Source of the DNA: CAZQKE01 sp964593865
Lineage (GTDB): Bacteria; Chloroflexota; Anaerolineae; JAAYZQ01
Length of the DNA: 22,331 nt
Direction of reading: 5' to 3'
NCBI GenBank assembly: GCA_964593865.1
Contig: CAZQKE010000108.1
Location: forward strand, 1-22,331
The notes beneath the pieces were generated by a model, which ran no database searches, was not told the DNA's origin, and was given only the letters and a program-made list of their open reading frames with translations. The translations under genes were made by a program, and so were the position numbers. Shown one piece after another: positions 15,447 through 22,331 of the stretch (the first letter of the stretch is position 1; each line of letters starts with the position of its first letter).

Positions 15447-15770
15447 ATGGCCAAACCGATTGAAGTGACAGAGCAGAACTTTGAGGAAGTCGTGCTCAAA
15501 GCCGAGATTCCGACCGCCGTGGACTTTTGGGCAGTATGGTGTGGCCCGTGCAAGATGATCGCCCCCATCCTGGAAGAGATCGCCGAAGAGTACGAAGGTC
15601 GGTTGCAAATCTGCAAACTGGATGTGGACCACAACAACCGGCTGGCCATGCAATACGGCGTCATGGGCATTCCCACCTTGATTCTCTTCAAGAACGGCGA
15701 GCCGGTTGAGCGCATCGTGGGCTACATGCCCAAAGAGAAACTCCTGGCCCGCCTGGAGCCGCACCTGTAG
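15447..15770 (+). CDS. trxA: Thioredoxin
   Basis: The 107-residue single-domain protein has the WCGPCK active site (about residues 31-36), preceded by AVDFWAVW, and the cis-proline motif GIPTLILF (about 74-81) with FKNGEPVERIVGY after it. It reduces protein disulfides in the cytoplasm. Length and spacing are canonical. A strong GGAGGG site precedes the ATG. It has its own promoter and lies directly upstream of the trpB promoter, whose -35 begins five bases after its stop; no terminator is evident between them, so some read-through into the T-box leader is possible. Confidence 0.95.
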   Translation: MAKPIEVTEQNFEEVVLKAEIPTAVDFWAVWCGPCKMIAPILEEIAEEYEGRLQICKLDVDHNNRLAMQYGVMGIPTLILFKNGEPVERIVGYMPKEKLLARLEPHL

Positions 15771-15774
15771 CGAT

Positions 15775-15803
15775 TTGACTCATTGGGGGAAAAGTGATAT
15801 ACT
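15775..15803 (+). promoter_or_regulatory. Promoter for the T-box/trpB transcript
   Basis: TTGACT (15775-15780), 17 nt, TATACT (15798-15803) with a TGA extension before the -10. The predicted start is about 15810, shortly before T-box stem I. Confidence 0.85.
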
Positions 15804-16064
15804 CCCCGCCGAAAATTGCATCAACCAAAAGCTACGATCAGGAAGAGTAGCCCTCAAAGCGAGGTCTAGAGAGTCGGGGTTAGGTGGAAGCCCGATACCG
15901 GCGCAGGGGGTGAATGGGCCTGGGAGCTGCCCGCCGAACGCGCCAAAGCGCACCATGCTTTCGGCGTCAGTAGTCGGAGCCGGAGTCGCCACCGTTATCA
16001 AGGCAGAGGGTATCGCCCACGGAGACGTGGGCCGTACCTGCAATGAGTGAGGCTGGCACGCCCT

Positions 16065-16092
16065 AAAATCCGCCATCACCGGCGGATTTTTT
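16065..16092 (+). terminator. T-box stem III shaped like an intrinsic terminator
   Basis: AAAATCCGCC (16065-16074) pairs perfectly with GGCGGATTTT (16081-16090) around a 6-nt loop, and the T-run extends to 16092. By position it is stem III of the T-box, but the GC core and six Ts also fit a weak intrinsic terminator. Confidence 0.5.
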
Positions 16093-16133
16093 GTTGGCAG
16101 CCGGCCTAAAAGAGGTGGCACCGCGGGCATTGC

Positions 16134-16167
16134 AACGCTCGTCCTCAAAGGACGAGCGTTTTTTTTT
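16134..16167 (+). terminator. Regulated terminator of the T-box leader
   Basis: A 12-bp stem (16134-16145 with 16149-16160) with a CAA loop is followed by a run of nine Ts (16159-16167). Its 5' arm includes the CCTC and GCTCGT segments needed by the antiterminator, so the two structures are mutually exclusive. Confidence 0.93.
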
Positions 16168-16193
16168 GATCTCAACAAAGAAAGGAGGACAAA

Positions 16194-17555
16194 ATGCAGT
16201 ACAAGTACATTCTCACAGAGAAGGAGATGCCGACCCATTGGTACAACATCATTGCCGACATGGAGAATCCACCACCACCCTATCTCCACCCGGCCACACT
16301 GGAAGTAATGAAACCGGAGGACCTGGTTCCCGTCTTCCCGGAGGCCCTCATCGCCCAAGAAGGCAGTACAGAGCGGTACATTGAAATTCCCGACCAGGTC
16401 CAAGACGTGCTCAAGATGTGGCGTCCAAGCCCCCTCTACCGCGCCCACCGCTGGGAAAAAGCGTTGGACACCCCGGCCAAGATCTACTACAAATGGGAAG
16501 GGGTCAGTCCACCCGGCAGCCACAAACCCAACACCGCAGTCGCCCAAGCATACTACGCCAAAAAAGAGGGACTGGAAGGCTTTGCCACCGAAACCGGCGC
16601 AGGACAATGGGGCAGCGCATTGAGCTTCGCCGCCGCACTGTTCGGCCTCAAATGCAAAGTGTTCATGGTCGCCATCAGCTTCCGGCAAAAACCCTATCGC
16701 CGAATCGCCATGGAAACCTGGGGGGGAGAGGTCGTCCCCAGCCCCAGCACCGAGACCCAAGCCGGACGGGCCATCTTGGAAAAAGACCCCGATACGAGCG
16801 GAAGCTTGGGAATCGCCATCAGCGAAGCCATCGAATACGCCGTGACCCACGACGGCTACAAATACTCCCTGGGCAGCGTGGTCAACTTTGTGCTGCTGCA
16901 TCAAACGATCATCGGCTTGGAAGCGCGGAAACAGATGGAGATGGCAGGAGACTACCCCGACATCCTCATCGGCTGCGCGGGAGGCGGAAGCAACGCAGCG
17001 GGCCTTATCTATCCCTTCCTCAAGGACAAACTGAGCGGCGAAAAACCCAACTTGCGGGCCATCTTTGTCGAATCCACCGCCTGCCCCAGCATGACCAGAG
17101 GACTCTATGCCTACGACTGGGGAGACACGGCCAAGACCGGCCCCGTAGCCAAGATGCACACCGTCGGCCACAGCTTCATCCCCGCGCCGGTCCACGCCGG
17201 AGGGCTGCGTTACCACGGTATGGCCCCCAGCATTTGCGCCCTGCTGGAACAGGGGGTAGTAGAAGCCCGCGCCTATCACCAAAACGCCTGTTTCGACGCC
17301 GCCCTGAGCTTCGCCCGCTCCGAAGGCATCATCGTCGCTCCGGAAACGGCCCACGCCGTGCGGGCCGCCTATGATGAAGCCCTGGCCTGCAAAGAAGCGG
17401 GGGAATCCAAAGTCATCCTCTTCAACGCCAGCGGCCACGGACACTTTGACCTGGCCGCATACGAGAGCTACCTGCGCCACGAACTGCCCGACTTTGAAGT
17501 GACCGATGCCGAGATCCAAAAAGCCCTGGCAGACCTACCCCCCGTCGTCGGATAG
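16194..17555 (+). CDS. trpB: Tryptophan synthase beta chain-like protein (TrpB2 type)
   Basis: The 453-residue PLP enzyme has Lys111 in GSHKPNTA as the expected PLP lysine, ETGAGQWG (133-140) and the phosphate-binding CAGGGSN (261-267). The length (about 450, versus about 400 for classical TrpB) and the extended N-terminus (MPTHWYNIIADM) are typical of the TrpB2 branch. It condenses serine with indole to tryptophan, or acts as an indole-salvage enzyme, when no alpha subunit is bound. No trpA or other trp gene is adjacent. Expression is controlled by the Trp T-box immediately upstream, which supports a tryptophan role independently. AAGGAGGAC precedes the ATG. Confidence 0.95.
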   Translation: MQYKYILTEKEMPTHWYNIIADMENPPPPYLHPATLEVMKPEDLVPVFPEALIAQEGSTERYIEIPDQVQDVLKMWRPSPLYRAHRWEKALDTPAKIYYKWEGVSPPGSHKPNTAVAQAYYAKKEGLEGFATETGAGQWGSALSFAAALFGLKCKVFMVAISFRQKPYRRIAMETWGGEVVPSPSTETQAGRAILEKDPDTSGSLGIAISEAIEYAVTHDGYKYSLGSVVNFVLLHQTIIGLEARKQMEMAGDYPDILIGCAGGGSNAAGLIYPFLKDKLSGEKPNLRAIFVESTACPSMTRGLYAYDWGDTAKTGPVAKMHTVGHSFIPAPVHAGGLRYHGMAPSICALLEQGVVEARAYHQNACFDAALSFARSEGIIVAPETAHAVRAAYDEALACKEAGESKVILFNASGHGHFDLAAYESYLRHELPDFEVTDAEIQKALADLPPVVG

Positions 17556-17563
17556 AAAAACAC

Positions 17564-17601
17564 CCCATCCCCTCTCCCCCGGCCTGGGGAGAGGGGATGG
17601 G
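17564..17601. repeat. 16-bp perfect inverted repeat downstream of trpB
   Basis: The arms CCCATCCCCTCTCCCC (17564-17579) and complement (17586-17601) have a 6-nt loop. It lies 9 nt after the trpB stop. A T-run (17611-17615) begins about 9 nt after the stem, so it may be a weak terminator or a dispersed palindromic repeat; the same kind of C-rich arm is seen at 2315-2363, though the sequences differ. Confidence 0.65.
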
Positions 17602-17659
17602 CAGATCTTCTTTTTGAAAATTTGCAACACCCCCCGGCCCCGGAACACCCATCTCCCAT

Positions 17660-17688
17660 TTGCGCAATAGAACGGAATGTGATACAAT
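17660..17688 (+). promoter_or_regulatory. Promoter for parvulin-type lipoprotein
   Basis: TTGCGC (17660-17665), 17 nt, TACAAT (17683-17688) with TGn extension. The expected start is 17695-17696, on the first ATG of the gene. Confidence 0.75.
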
Positions 17689-17694
17689 AAAGCC

Positions 17695-18732
17695 ATGCTA
17701 GTACAAGATATTGTGGTCATAGTCCAAAAGAATACCACGGGTAGGGCTATGCTGATGGCCGGGGCACTGCTCCTCTGGCTGGCGACCGCCTGCACCTCCG
17801 GGGGGGCACAGCAAAGTGAACGGGCCATCGCGGCAACGGCAACCCGGCAGGCTGCAGTCTCTGCAACGGCAACGGCCGCGCCGCCGACGGCCACTTCTAC
17901 CCCCACCCCCACCCCCTCGCCCACCCCCACCCCTACGCCGCCCGCCCCATTGGCAGCGCAGGTCAACGGCCAATACATCTTTTTGGCCGACTATGAAAAA
18001 CAGGTCTCCCAATATGAACAATCCCTGCGGGATTTCGGCGTGGACCTCACCGGCGAGGAAGGGAAAGCCAGACTGGCCCAAGCCCGTGAGGACATCTTGG
18101 AGGGGATGATCGACGAAGCCCTCATCGCCCAGGGAGGAGCGGCCTTAGGTGTAAACGTCTCGGAAGAAGAACTGGAAGCCCAATTGCAGGCCGATATTGA
18201 ATCGGGAGGGGGACAAGCGGCATTTGATCGGTGGCTGGCCGCCACCGGCCAGACCGAAGAGGACTACAAAGAGATGCTGCGCCGCTCCCTCTTTTCCCAA
18301 CGGGTGTGGGACGTAGTGACATCGGACGTGCCCACGGCGGTAGAGCAGGTCCACGTGCGGGTGATCGCCCTGGAAAGTGAGCAGGAAGCACAAGAGGTCC
18401 TGGCACTGATACACCAGGGGGAAGACTTTGCAACGTTAGCCCGCGAACGGTCGTTAGATGTAGCAACCCAGGACGAAGGCGGCGATCTCGGCTGGTTTCC
18501 ACGCGGCGTAGTGGACCCGGTCCTGGAAAACGCCGCATTCGCCTTGCAGCCGGGCCAGGTGAGCGAACCACTGCCGCTGGGGGATCGCTACTACCTCGTC
18601 CAAGTCGTGGAACGTGAAGAAGCGCGCCCCCTGCCGGATGATATGCTCTGGCAGCTCAAACAGAGCAAATTCGACCAGTGGTTGGAAGACTTGCGGGCCA
18701 AAGCCGTGATAGAGCGTTTTGTTACAAAGTAG
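17695..18732 (+). CDS. Parvulin-type (PpiC/SurA-like) peptidyl-prolyl isomerase lipoprotein
   Basis: The 345-residue protein has a lipoprotein signal: hydrophobic segment about 19-31, lipobox LATAC with Cys33. A linker (about 43-85) contains Ala/Thr stretches and repeated Thr-Pro. SurA-N-like helices (about 95-210) precede the parvulin domain (about 217-308) with HVRVIALESEQEA, GEDFATLARERSLD, GGDLGWFPRGVV and LVQVVERE. It would help fold secreted proteins at the outer face of the membrane. The first ATG sits at the predicted transcription start; an internal ATG at 17749 (residue 19) would give a normal short signal peptide, so the start is uncertain. Its stop codon overlaps the next promoter. 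Confidence 0.88.
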   Translation: MLVQDIVVIVQKNTTGRAMLMAGALLLWLATACTSGGAQQSERAIAATATRQAAVSATATAAPPTATSTPTPTPSPTPTPTPPAPLAAQVNGQYIFLADYEKQVSQYEQSLRDFGVDLTGEEGKARLAQAREDILEGMIDEALIAQGGAALGVNVSEEELEAQLQADIESGGGQAAFDRWLAATGQTEEDYKEMLRRSLFSQRVWDVVTSDVPTAVEQVHVRVIALESEQEAQEVLALIHQGEDFATLARERSLDVATQDEGGDLGWFPRGVVDPVLENAAFALQPGQVSEPLPLGDRYYLVQVVEREEARPLPDDMLWQLKQSKFDQWLEDLRAKAVIERFVTK

Positions 18733-18758
18733 ACAAATCCGCCTTTCTTTGGTATACT
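18730..18758 (+). promoter_or_regulatory. Promoter overlapping the lipoprotein stop codon
   Basis: TAGACA (18730-18735, beginning at the TAG stop), 17 nt, TATACT (18753-18758). The start is predicted near 18765, just before a GGAGG site (18769-18773). Confidence 0.75.
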
Positions 18759-18777
18759 ATAACCCATTGGAGGCGAC

Positions 18778-20199
18778 ATGCGCTCATCGCAGACCCGGTT
18801 GCTATGGATTGCCTTGCCGGTATGCTTCATCATTCTGCTACTGGCAGCAGTAGTGGCCGTTGCAGCTTACCTGCTGCTTCACCGCCAACCGATAGCCGAG
18901 CTACGGCCTTGGCAAGACCCGGCAGCCGCCGTTGCACCGGAGGGGATCGCGCCGGAGATGGCCCTCTTTCCCCTGGCCGGTGCGCTGGAATCGGAAACGA
19001 TCGACACCGCCATCGGCAACGGTGAACTGGAAACGGCCTACTCCGTTCTGGCCTTTGGTATGAGTCTATCGGATGCTCAACGCATCGGGCGACTGGTGCT
19101 CTTGGGCGAAGCGTTCACCCAAGCAGGGCAAGGCGAACGGGCCGCATTGACCTACCAACAGATCGGGGATATAGCCGTGCTTAGCCCCTTCCTAACCGAC
19201 GCAGCACGGGCCGATGCGCTCCTTTCGGCGGGGCGGGGCTGGGCAGCCCTGGAGCAGCAAGGGGAAGCGCAATGGGCCTACAACCAGGTCTACACCATTG
19301 CCCTGCACAGCCCCTATCTGCAGAGCGCACAGCGACGGGACCTATTCACGGCCCTGCTTGAGACATACGGCGAGATAGGGGCCGACGAAGCAATGCAACG
19401 CTGCCAAGAGCACATTGACGAACTGGACAGAGAGACGGTCAAACCGGCGGCTGCCGTGCCGCCCAAGCCACCGGACCTGCCCGGTGGCCGAGAACCGATC
19501 TCTTCGGCAGAGGTGGGCGCGCTGGAGGAAGCCCGCCGCCAAGCAGCCTTTGCCCTCCTCCAGGCCATCCCAGAGGACGGAGGAGAGCCTCCGGAAAACC
19601 TGGTCGGCACCCTGGCCGATGCATTGCGGGCGGAGGATGCAGCCAAAATGGCCCTTTACCGCCAAGAGTTAGGAACCGCCACCCAGCTCAGCCGACGGAT
19701 TGACGTTGACTGGCACCTGATCCGCTGGCTGACACTGAAATACCAAATAGCAGCACGGGGGTTTGGCCTGTCTATCGTGCCCGAATGGGAAACACAAAAA
19801 CCGGCAATCCAGGCCGCCCTGAGCGGGGCATATGAAGACCTGCTGCTCACCTATGAGGACCTGATCACCGGTCTGCCCGACGCAGCCTTGATCGGTCCGG
19901 GCCGCTACCAAGTTCGCCGCACAGAAGCACTGGCCGGGCGGCTGGGGCAGTATCCCAACTATCCCGCCCCATCCCTGGCGGACAAGATCCAAGAAGCAGC
20001 GAAAGACCTGATCGCCGCCGGGTTTGCCGAACCGCTGTACGTAGACACAATCACCGACGACCAAGCCGGATTGCGCTTTTTCCTAAACACAGCGGAAGCC
20101 TACGGAAGCGGAGGAGTACCGTATTCCAACACCGCTCCCTCCTTGCTCCCGCAAGGGCGCACAGAAAAAGACATCCTGCACGCAGAACACCGGAGATAA
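18778..20199 (+). CDS. Membrane-anchored helical (TPR-like) protein, function unknown
   Basis: The 473-residue protein has one N-terminal membrane helix (about 8-34). Helix-rich regions follow with Ala/Leu/Gln-rich repeats reminiscent of TPR units (about 80-200: VLLGEAFTQAGQGERAAL, LLSAGRGWAALEQQGEAQ). A Pro-rich break lies at about 221-240, followed by another helical domain (about 250-440). No catalytic motif is recognised. GGAGG with 4-nt spacing to the ATG gives a confident start. It is likely exported across the membrane by its anchor and located next to the lipoprotein foldase, so a role at the cell surface is possible. Confidence 0.78.
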   Translation: MRSSQTRLLWIALPVCFIILLLAAVVAVAAYLLLHRQPIAELRPWQDPAAAVAPEGIAPEMALFPLAGALESETIDTAIGNGELETAYSVLAFGMSLSDAQRIGRLVLLGEAFTQAGQGERAALTYQQIGDIAVLSPFLTDAARADALLSAGRGWAALEQQGEAQWAYNQVYTIALHSPYLQSAQRRDLFTALLETYGEIGADEAMQRCQEHIDELDRETVKPAAAVPPKPPDLPGGREPISSAEVGALEEARRQAAFALLQAIPEDGGEPPENLVGTLADALRAEDAAKMALYRQELGTATQLSRRIDVDWHLIRWLTLKYQIAARGFGLSIVPEWETQKPAIQAALSGAYEDLLLTYEDLITGLPDAALIGPGRYQVRRTEALAGRLGQYPNYPAPSLADKIQEAAKDLIAAGFAEPLYVDTITDDQAGLRFFLNTAEAYGSGGVPYSNTAPSLLPQGRTEKDILHAEHRR

Positions 20200-20273
20200 A
20201 GCGACAAGCCGAACAAAGGCCATCCGCAAAGGAACCACGGACGCATGATTTGGATATTTAGAGGAGCCAAGCA

Positions 20274-20972
20274 ATGCTAGATCGCTTTGACGACCGCACC
20301 CTAGAAATCGCGACGGTGATCGTGGTGGTGCTCATCGCCCTGGTCATCCTCTGTTATCTGGCCATCTTTATCAACCCTCAGGTCTTTTTCAATCCCCTCA
20401 AGCCACCCAAAGAGGCAGAGGCAACACCGACCTCGCCTTTTGAACCGACCTGGACACCTTCCCCCACACCGACGGCAACCAATACCCCCACACCGACCAG
20501 CACCTGGACGCCGACGCCGACGGCAACCAACACCCCCACACCATTGCCGCCTACCCCTACACCGACCAATACCTTCACCCCCACCCCCACGCCGACCAAC
20601 ACCCGCCGTCCGCCGCCGCCCAAACCGACGGCAACACCGACGCCTTATCCCTACGAATACATCATCGCCGAGGCCGGCCCTGACTGCCAGCGCACTTGGG
20701 TATGGGGGTACGTGGTCAGCGCCGACGGCATCGGCGAAGCAGGAGTCCAGGTCCGCGTGGGGAGCATCGACGGCTGGCGCGGCGACGTGTGGACCGATGC
20801 CAACGGTCGCTATGAAGCCATCTTTGCCTGGGAACCCATAGAAGGACAGTGGTTCGTGCGGGTGTTCAAAGGCGGGCAACCCCGCTCCGAACAGTTCTGG
20901 TTCAAAAGCGGCGGCGGCTGCGAAGGGCCGTACAGCCTGCAACAGTTCCATATTGACTGGAAACATCGGTAA
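20274..20972 (+). CDS. Membrane-anchored protein with Thr-Pro spacer and C-terminal beta domain
   Basis: The 232-residue protein has a membrane helix at about 12-32 and a long Thr/Pro/Asn spacer at about 51-124 (units such as TPTATNTPTP). A C-terminal domain (about 128-232) contains CQRTWVWGYVVSADGIGEAGVQV and TDANGRYEAIFAW. The last pattern resembles carboxypeptidase-regulatory-like or other beta-sandwich domains that carry 'G.Y' turns. Two cysteines (138 and 216) could pair. GAGGAG precedes the ATG. A surface display role is inferred: the spacer lifts the domain off the membrane. Confidence 0.8.
   Translation: MLDRFDDRTLEIATVIVVVLIALVILCYLAIFINPQVFFNPLKPPKEAEATPTSPFEPTWTPSPTPTATNTPTPTSTWTPTPTATNTPTPLPPTPTPTNTFTPTPTPTNTRRPPPPKPTATPTPYPYEYIIAEAGPDCQRTWVWGYVVSADGIGEAGVQVRVGSIDGWRGDVWTDANGRYEAIFAWEPIEGQWFVRVFKGGQPRSEQFWFKSGGGCEGPYSLQQFHIDWKHR
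20438..20646 (+). repeat. Thr-Pro coding repeat
   Basis: Low-complexity C/A-rich sequence within the preceding gene. CCGACGGCAACCAA recurs at 20469-20482 and 20517-20530, 48 bp apart, showing tandem duplication of a spacer unit. Such tracts can change length by slippage. Confidence 0.7.
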
Positions 20973-20982
20973 GAACGGCGCA

Positions 20983-21035
20983 GGCATGGCACGGCCCTTT
21001 GCCCCGGCAAGCTACCACAGGGCGCGTGCCATGCC
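20983..21035. repeat. Imperfect 16-bp inverted repeat with internal palindrome
   Basis: GGCATGGCACG (20983-20993) and CGTGCCATGCC (21025-21035) form 11 perfect pairs. Five more pairs (GCCCT/AGGGC) follow after one bulged base. The loop holds TTGCC-CC-GGCAA. It lies in the gap between two surface-protein genes. There is no T-run, so it is a processing hairpin, cruciform or repeat element rather than a clear terminator. A second small hairpin CGTCCC/GGGACG is at 21052-21065. Confidence 0.65.
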
Positions 21036-21081
21036 AACGCTTCATCAGGCCCGTCCCCTGGGACGAGAGTAGGGGGGAACG

Positions 21082-21942
21082 ATGAGAAAATCCGCTTTCC
21101 CAAAACGGCTGCTAGGTACGGCGGGAACTTTGCTCCTCTTGGCAATAGTTATTACCTGGCCGGTGAAGGCGCGAACCTCTCTGCGCCAAGAGCCAACGCC
21201 ACGGCCTACACCCACGTCCGCACCTTACATTGAAGTCAGTCCAACCGAAGCGATAGCCGGACAGGACGTATCTTTGGTGGTAAGGGGCTACTTTTGGACA
21301 GACACGGAACCGGGGATCACACTGACCTGGGATCAATTTGACGGGGACCACTGGCTCTTCGGCCCTGAGCGGATCGTCCAAGACGATGGCTCATGGGAAG
21401 TGAGTGTCACCGTGCCGGCTGCTATGGCAACGCCTGGACTGCACAAGGTCATCGCCGGTGACAACCATGGCTTCTTTGCCGAAGCCACCGTACAACTGAT
21501 CGCGCCGACTCCCACAAATACCCCTATTCCCACAGACACCCCCGTGCCGACGAATACACCCTTGCCGACAGACACTCCCCTCCCGACAGACACCCCATCT
21601 CCAACACCCACCTTGCGTCCCATAACGCCCATGGTCACCATCACTCCCATCCCGCCCACCAGACCCCCGGCCCGGACCAATACACCGGTGCCGACGAGGA
21701 CCAACACCCCCATTCCGGGCACGCCGACCAACACCCTAACACCTAGCGTCACGCCCACCCCCTCCAACACGCCGGGGCCGGGCACACCCTCGGCAACGCC
21801 ACCTCCCACCCCCACGCCGCAGGAAGAGATCTCGGAGACCGGCGGCGGCTGGGGCACGATCTTTTTGTGGGGCTTTGCTCTGGCTGCTTTGCTCATCGCC
21901 TTCCGTTGGCTGCGGATCAAAGGATTGCAAGATTCACACTAA
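21082..21942 (+). CDS. Surface protein with Ig-like domain, Thr-Pro spacer and C-terminal anchor
   Basis: The 286-residue protein has a signal peptide (about 1-30, cleavage near VKA). An Ig/IPT-like domain (about 48-140) contains IEVSPTEAIAGQDVSLVVRGY. A Thr/Pro/Asp/Asn spacer spans about 141-247. The end holds SETGGG (251-256), a membrane helix (about 258-275) and basic RWLRIKG. This order (spacer, TG motif, helix, positive tail) resembles sortase-type cell-surface sorting signals, although the motif is not a classical LPxTG. AGGGGGG lies upstream of the ATG. It belongs with the neighbouring surface genes. Confidence 0.83.
   Translation: MRKSAFPKRLLGTAGTLLLLAIVITWPVKARTSLRQEPTPRPTPTSAPYIEVSPTEAIAGQDVSLVVRGYFWTDTEPGITLTWDQFDGDHWLFGPERIVQDDGSWEVSVTVPAAMATPGLHKVIAGDNHGFFAEATVQLIAPTPTNTPIPTDTPVPTNTPLPTDTPLPTDTPSPTPTLRPITPMVTITPIPPTRPPARTNTPVPTRTNTPIPGTPTNTLTPSVTPTPSNTPGPGTPSATPPPTPTPQEEISETGGGWGTIFLWGFALAALLIAFRWLRIKGLQDSH
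21505..21828 (+). repeat. Thr-Pro coding repeat
   Basis: Low-complexity tract inside the preceding gene, with recurring units such as CCGACAGACAC and CCGACGAA coding PTDTP and PTNTP. It is independent of, but similar to, the tract at 20438-20646. Confidence 0.65.
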
Positions 21943-21965
21943 TGCAACAACAAGGAGAACCAACG

Positions 21966-22331
21966 ATGCGTAGAACGCTACCGTTGTGGCTGTTTGCCGT
22001 CATCTTTTTCATGGCAGCCTTGCTCGTCGGTGCAAGTGACCGAATGATAACAGCGGATGCAGCTGGTCGAGCGCGTCCTTCCCCCACACCTGACGGCTTG
22101 GGGCCGGCCCCCGGTTCCCCTTCGTCTAACGTCCCTCAAATACCACCTATGCCGGATCTAATCGTTGAGCAGGTGGAGATTCAACCCTCCAATCCCACGA
22201 TCGGTGAGCAAGTCCTCATTCAGGTATACATCAAGAACCAGGGGGATGGCGACGTTCCCTTGAATCCACCACAAAACTTTTGGACCGATCTGTACATAGA
22301 TCCCGATGTCGTACCCATTCGACTGTTCCAA
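21966..22331 (+). CDS. CARDB-domain surface protein (C-terminus cut by window edge)
   Basis: The frame is open from the ATG at 21966 to the end (122 codons, no stop), with AAGGAG upstream. A signal peptide (about 1-30) is followed by a Pro/Ser-rich stretch (about 38-62). A CARDB-type adhesion domain then starts at about 64 (MPDLIVEQVEIQPSNPTIG, then VYIKNQGDGDV). CARDB (PF07705) repeats occur in bacterial and archaeal surface proteins. The gene begins 23 nt after the preceding stop and probably belongs to the same unit. Confidence 0.82.
   Translation, partial: MRRTLPLWLFAVIFFMAALLVGASDRMITADAAGRARPSPTPDGLGPAPGSPSSNVPQIPPMPDLIVEQVEIQPSNPTIGEQVLIQVYIKNQGDGDVPLNPPQNFWTDLYIDPDVVPIRLFQ

Larger units (their letters stand above)
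15831..16167 (+). ncRNA. Tryptophan T-box riboswitch leader
   Basis: All main T-box parts are visible. The stem I base reads CTACGATCAGGAAGAGTAG (about 15832-15850). The AG bulge is AGAGAG (15868-15873). The distal loop contains GGTGG (15883-15887), closed by TCGGG/CCCGA. The specifier loop reads GTGAATGGGCC with codon TGG (Trp) at 15915-15917. A stem II/pseudoknot region spans about 15990-16060, and the T-box motif AGGTGGCACCGCG is at 16113-16125. The bulge UGGC would pair with the NCCA end of uncharged tRNA, C matching discriminator G73 of tRNA-Trp. The antiterminator pairs GAGG (16112-16115) with CCTC (16143-16146) and GCGGGC (16123-16128) with GCTCGT (16137-16142). It should raise trpB expression when tRNA-Trp is uncharged. 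Confidence 0.95.

Noticed and set aside
15780..17519. A 579-codon minus-strand frame opposite trpB and the T-box
   Set aside because: It runs antisense across an obvious T-box leader and a well-conserved PLP enzyme, with no family resemblance of its own.
17564..17615. Strong factor-independent terminator after trpB
   Set aside because: The stem is excellent but the T-run begins about 9 nt after it, so it was kept as an inverted repeat with only possible terminator function.
20378..20623. Glycine/valine-rich minus-strand frame
   Set aside because: It is the complement of the Thr-Pro spacer repeat; low complexity produces open frames on both strands.

Overview
The window looks like a high-GC bacterial chromosome fragment, most likely from Chloroflexota (Anaerolineae-like). 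This is an inference from three things: surface proteins with Thr-Pro-rich linkers, operons of DUF1269/HdeD-type membrane proteins, and a T-box leader on a stand-alone tryptophan synthase beta-like gene. No rRNA, tRNA, CRISPR array, insertion sequence or phage gene was seen.

Left part (1-11963, minus strand). A histidine kinase and its NarL/LuxR-type response regulator overlap by 4 nt and have a good sigma70-type promoter at 11935-11963. Downstream, an extended -10 promoter with direct-repeat/palindromic half-sites precedes a stand-alone receiver gene. The receiver gene leads without a clear terminator into a tightly packed series of 13 genes running off the left edge. These encode five DUF1269 proteins with glycine-zipper cores, a NEW3-type protein, an HdeD/DUF308 protein, four other polytopic membrane proteins, an AI-2E family transporter and a YbaY-domain protein. 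I read this as one long envelope- or stress-related operon, probably controlled by the adjacent two-component system.

Centre (11682-15446). The kinase leader and the divergent intergenic region hold many short perfect hairpins and no convincing gene. On the plus strand follow a divergent PlsY-like acyltransferase, a classical SDR oxidoreductase and a large unrecognised protein, probably co-transcribed.

Right part (15447-22331, plus strand). Thioredoxin has a near-consensus promoter. A second promoter drives a complete tryptophan T-box leader (specifier UGG, T-box motif, antiterminator/terminator) in front of TrpB2. Next come envelope genes: a parvulin-type lipoprotein with a possibly leaderless start, a membrane-anchored helical protein, two proteins with Thr-Pro-rich spacers, and a CARDB-domain protein cut by the window edge. 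Five of the six promoters have their hexamers 17 nt apart; the sixth (9575-9580) is an extended -10 element without a good -35.

The three observations most worth following are the kinase/regulator plus multi-DUF1269 operon with its operator-like sites, the hairpin-rich kinase leader and intergenic region, and the Trp T-box whose stem III itself looks like a terminator.
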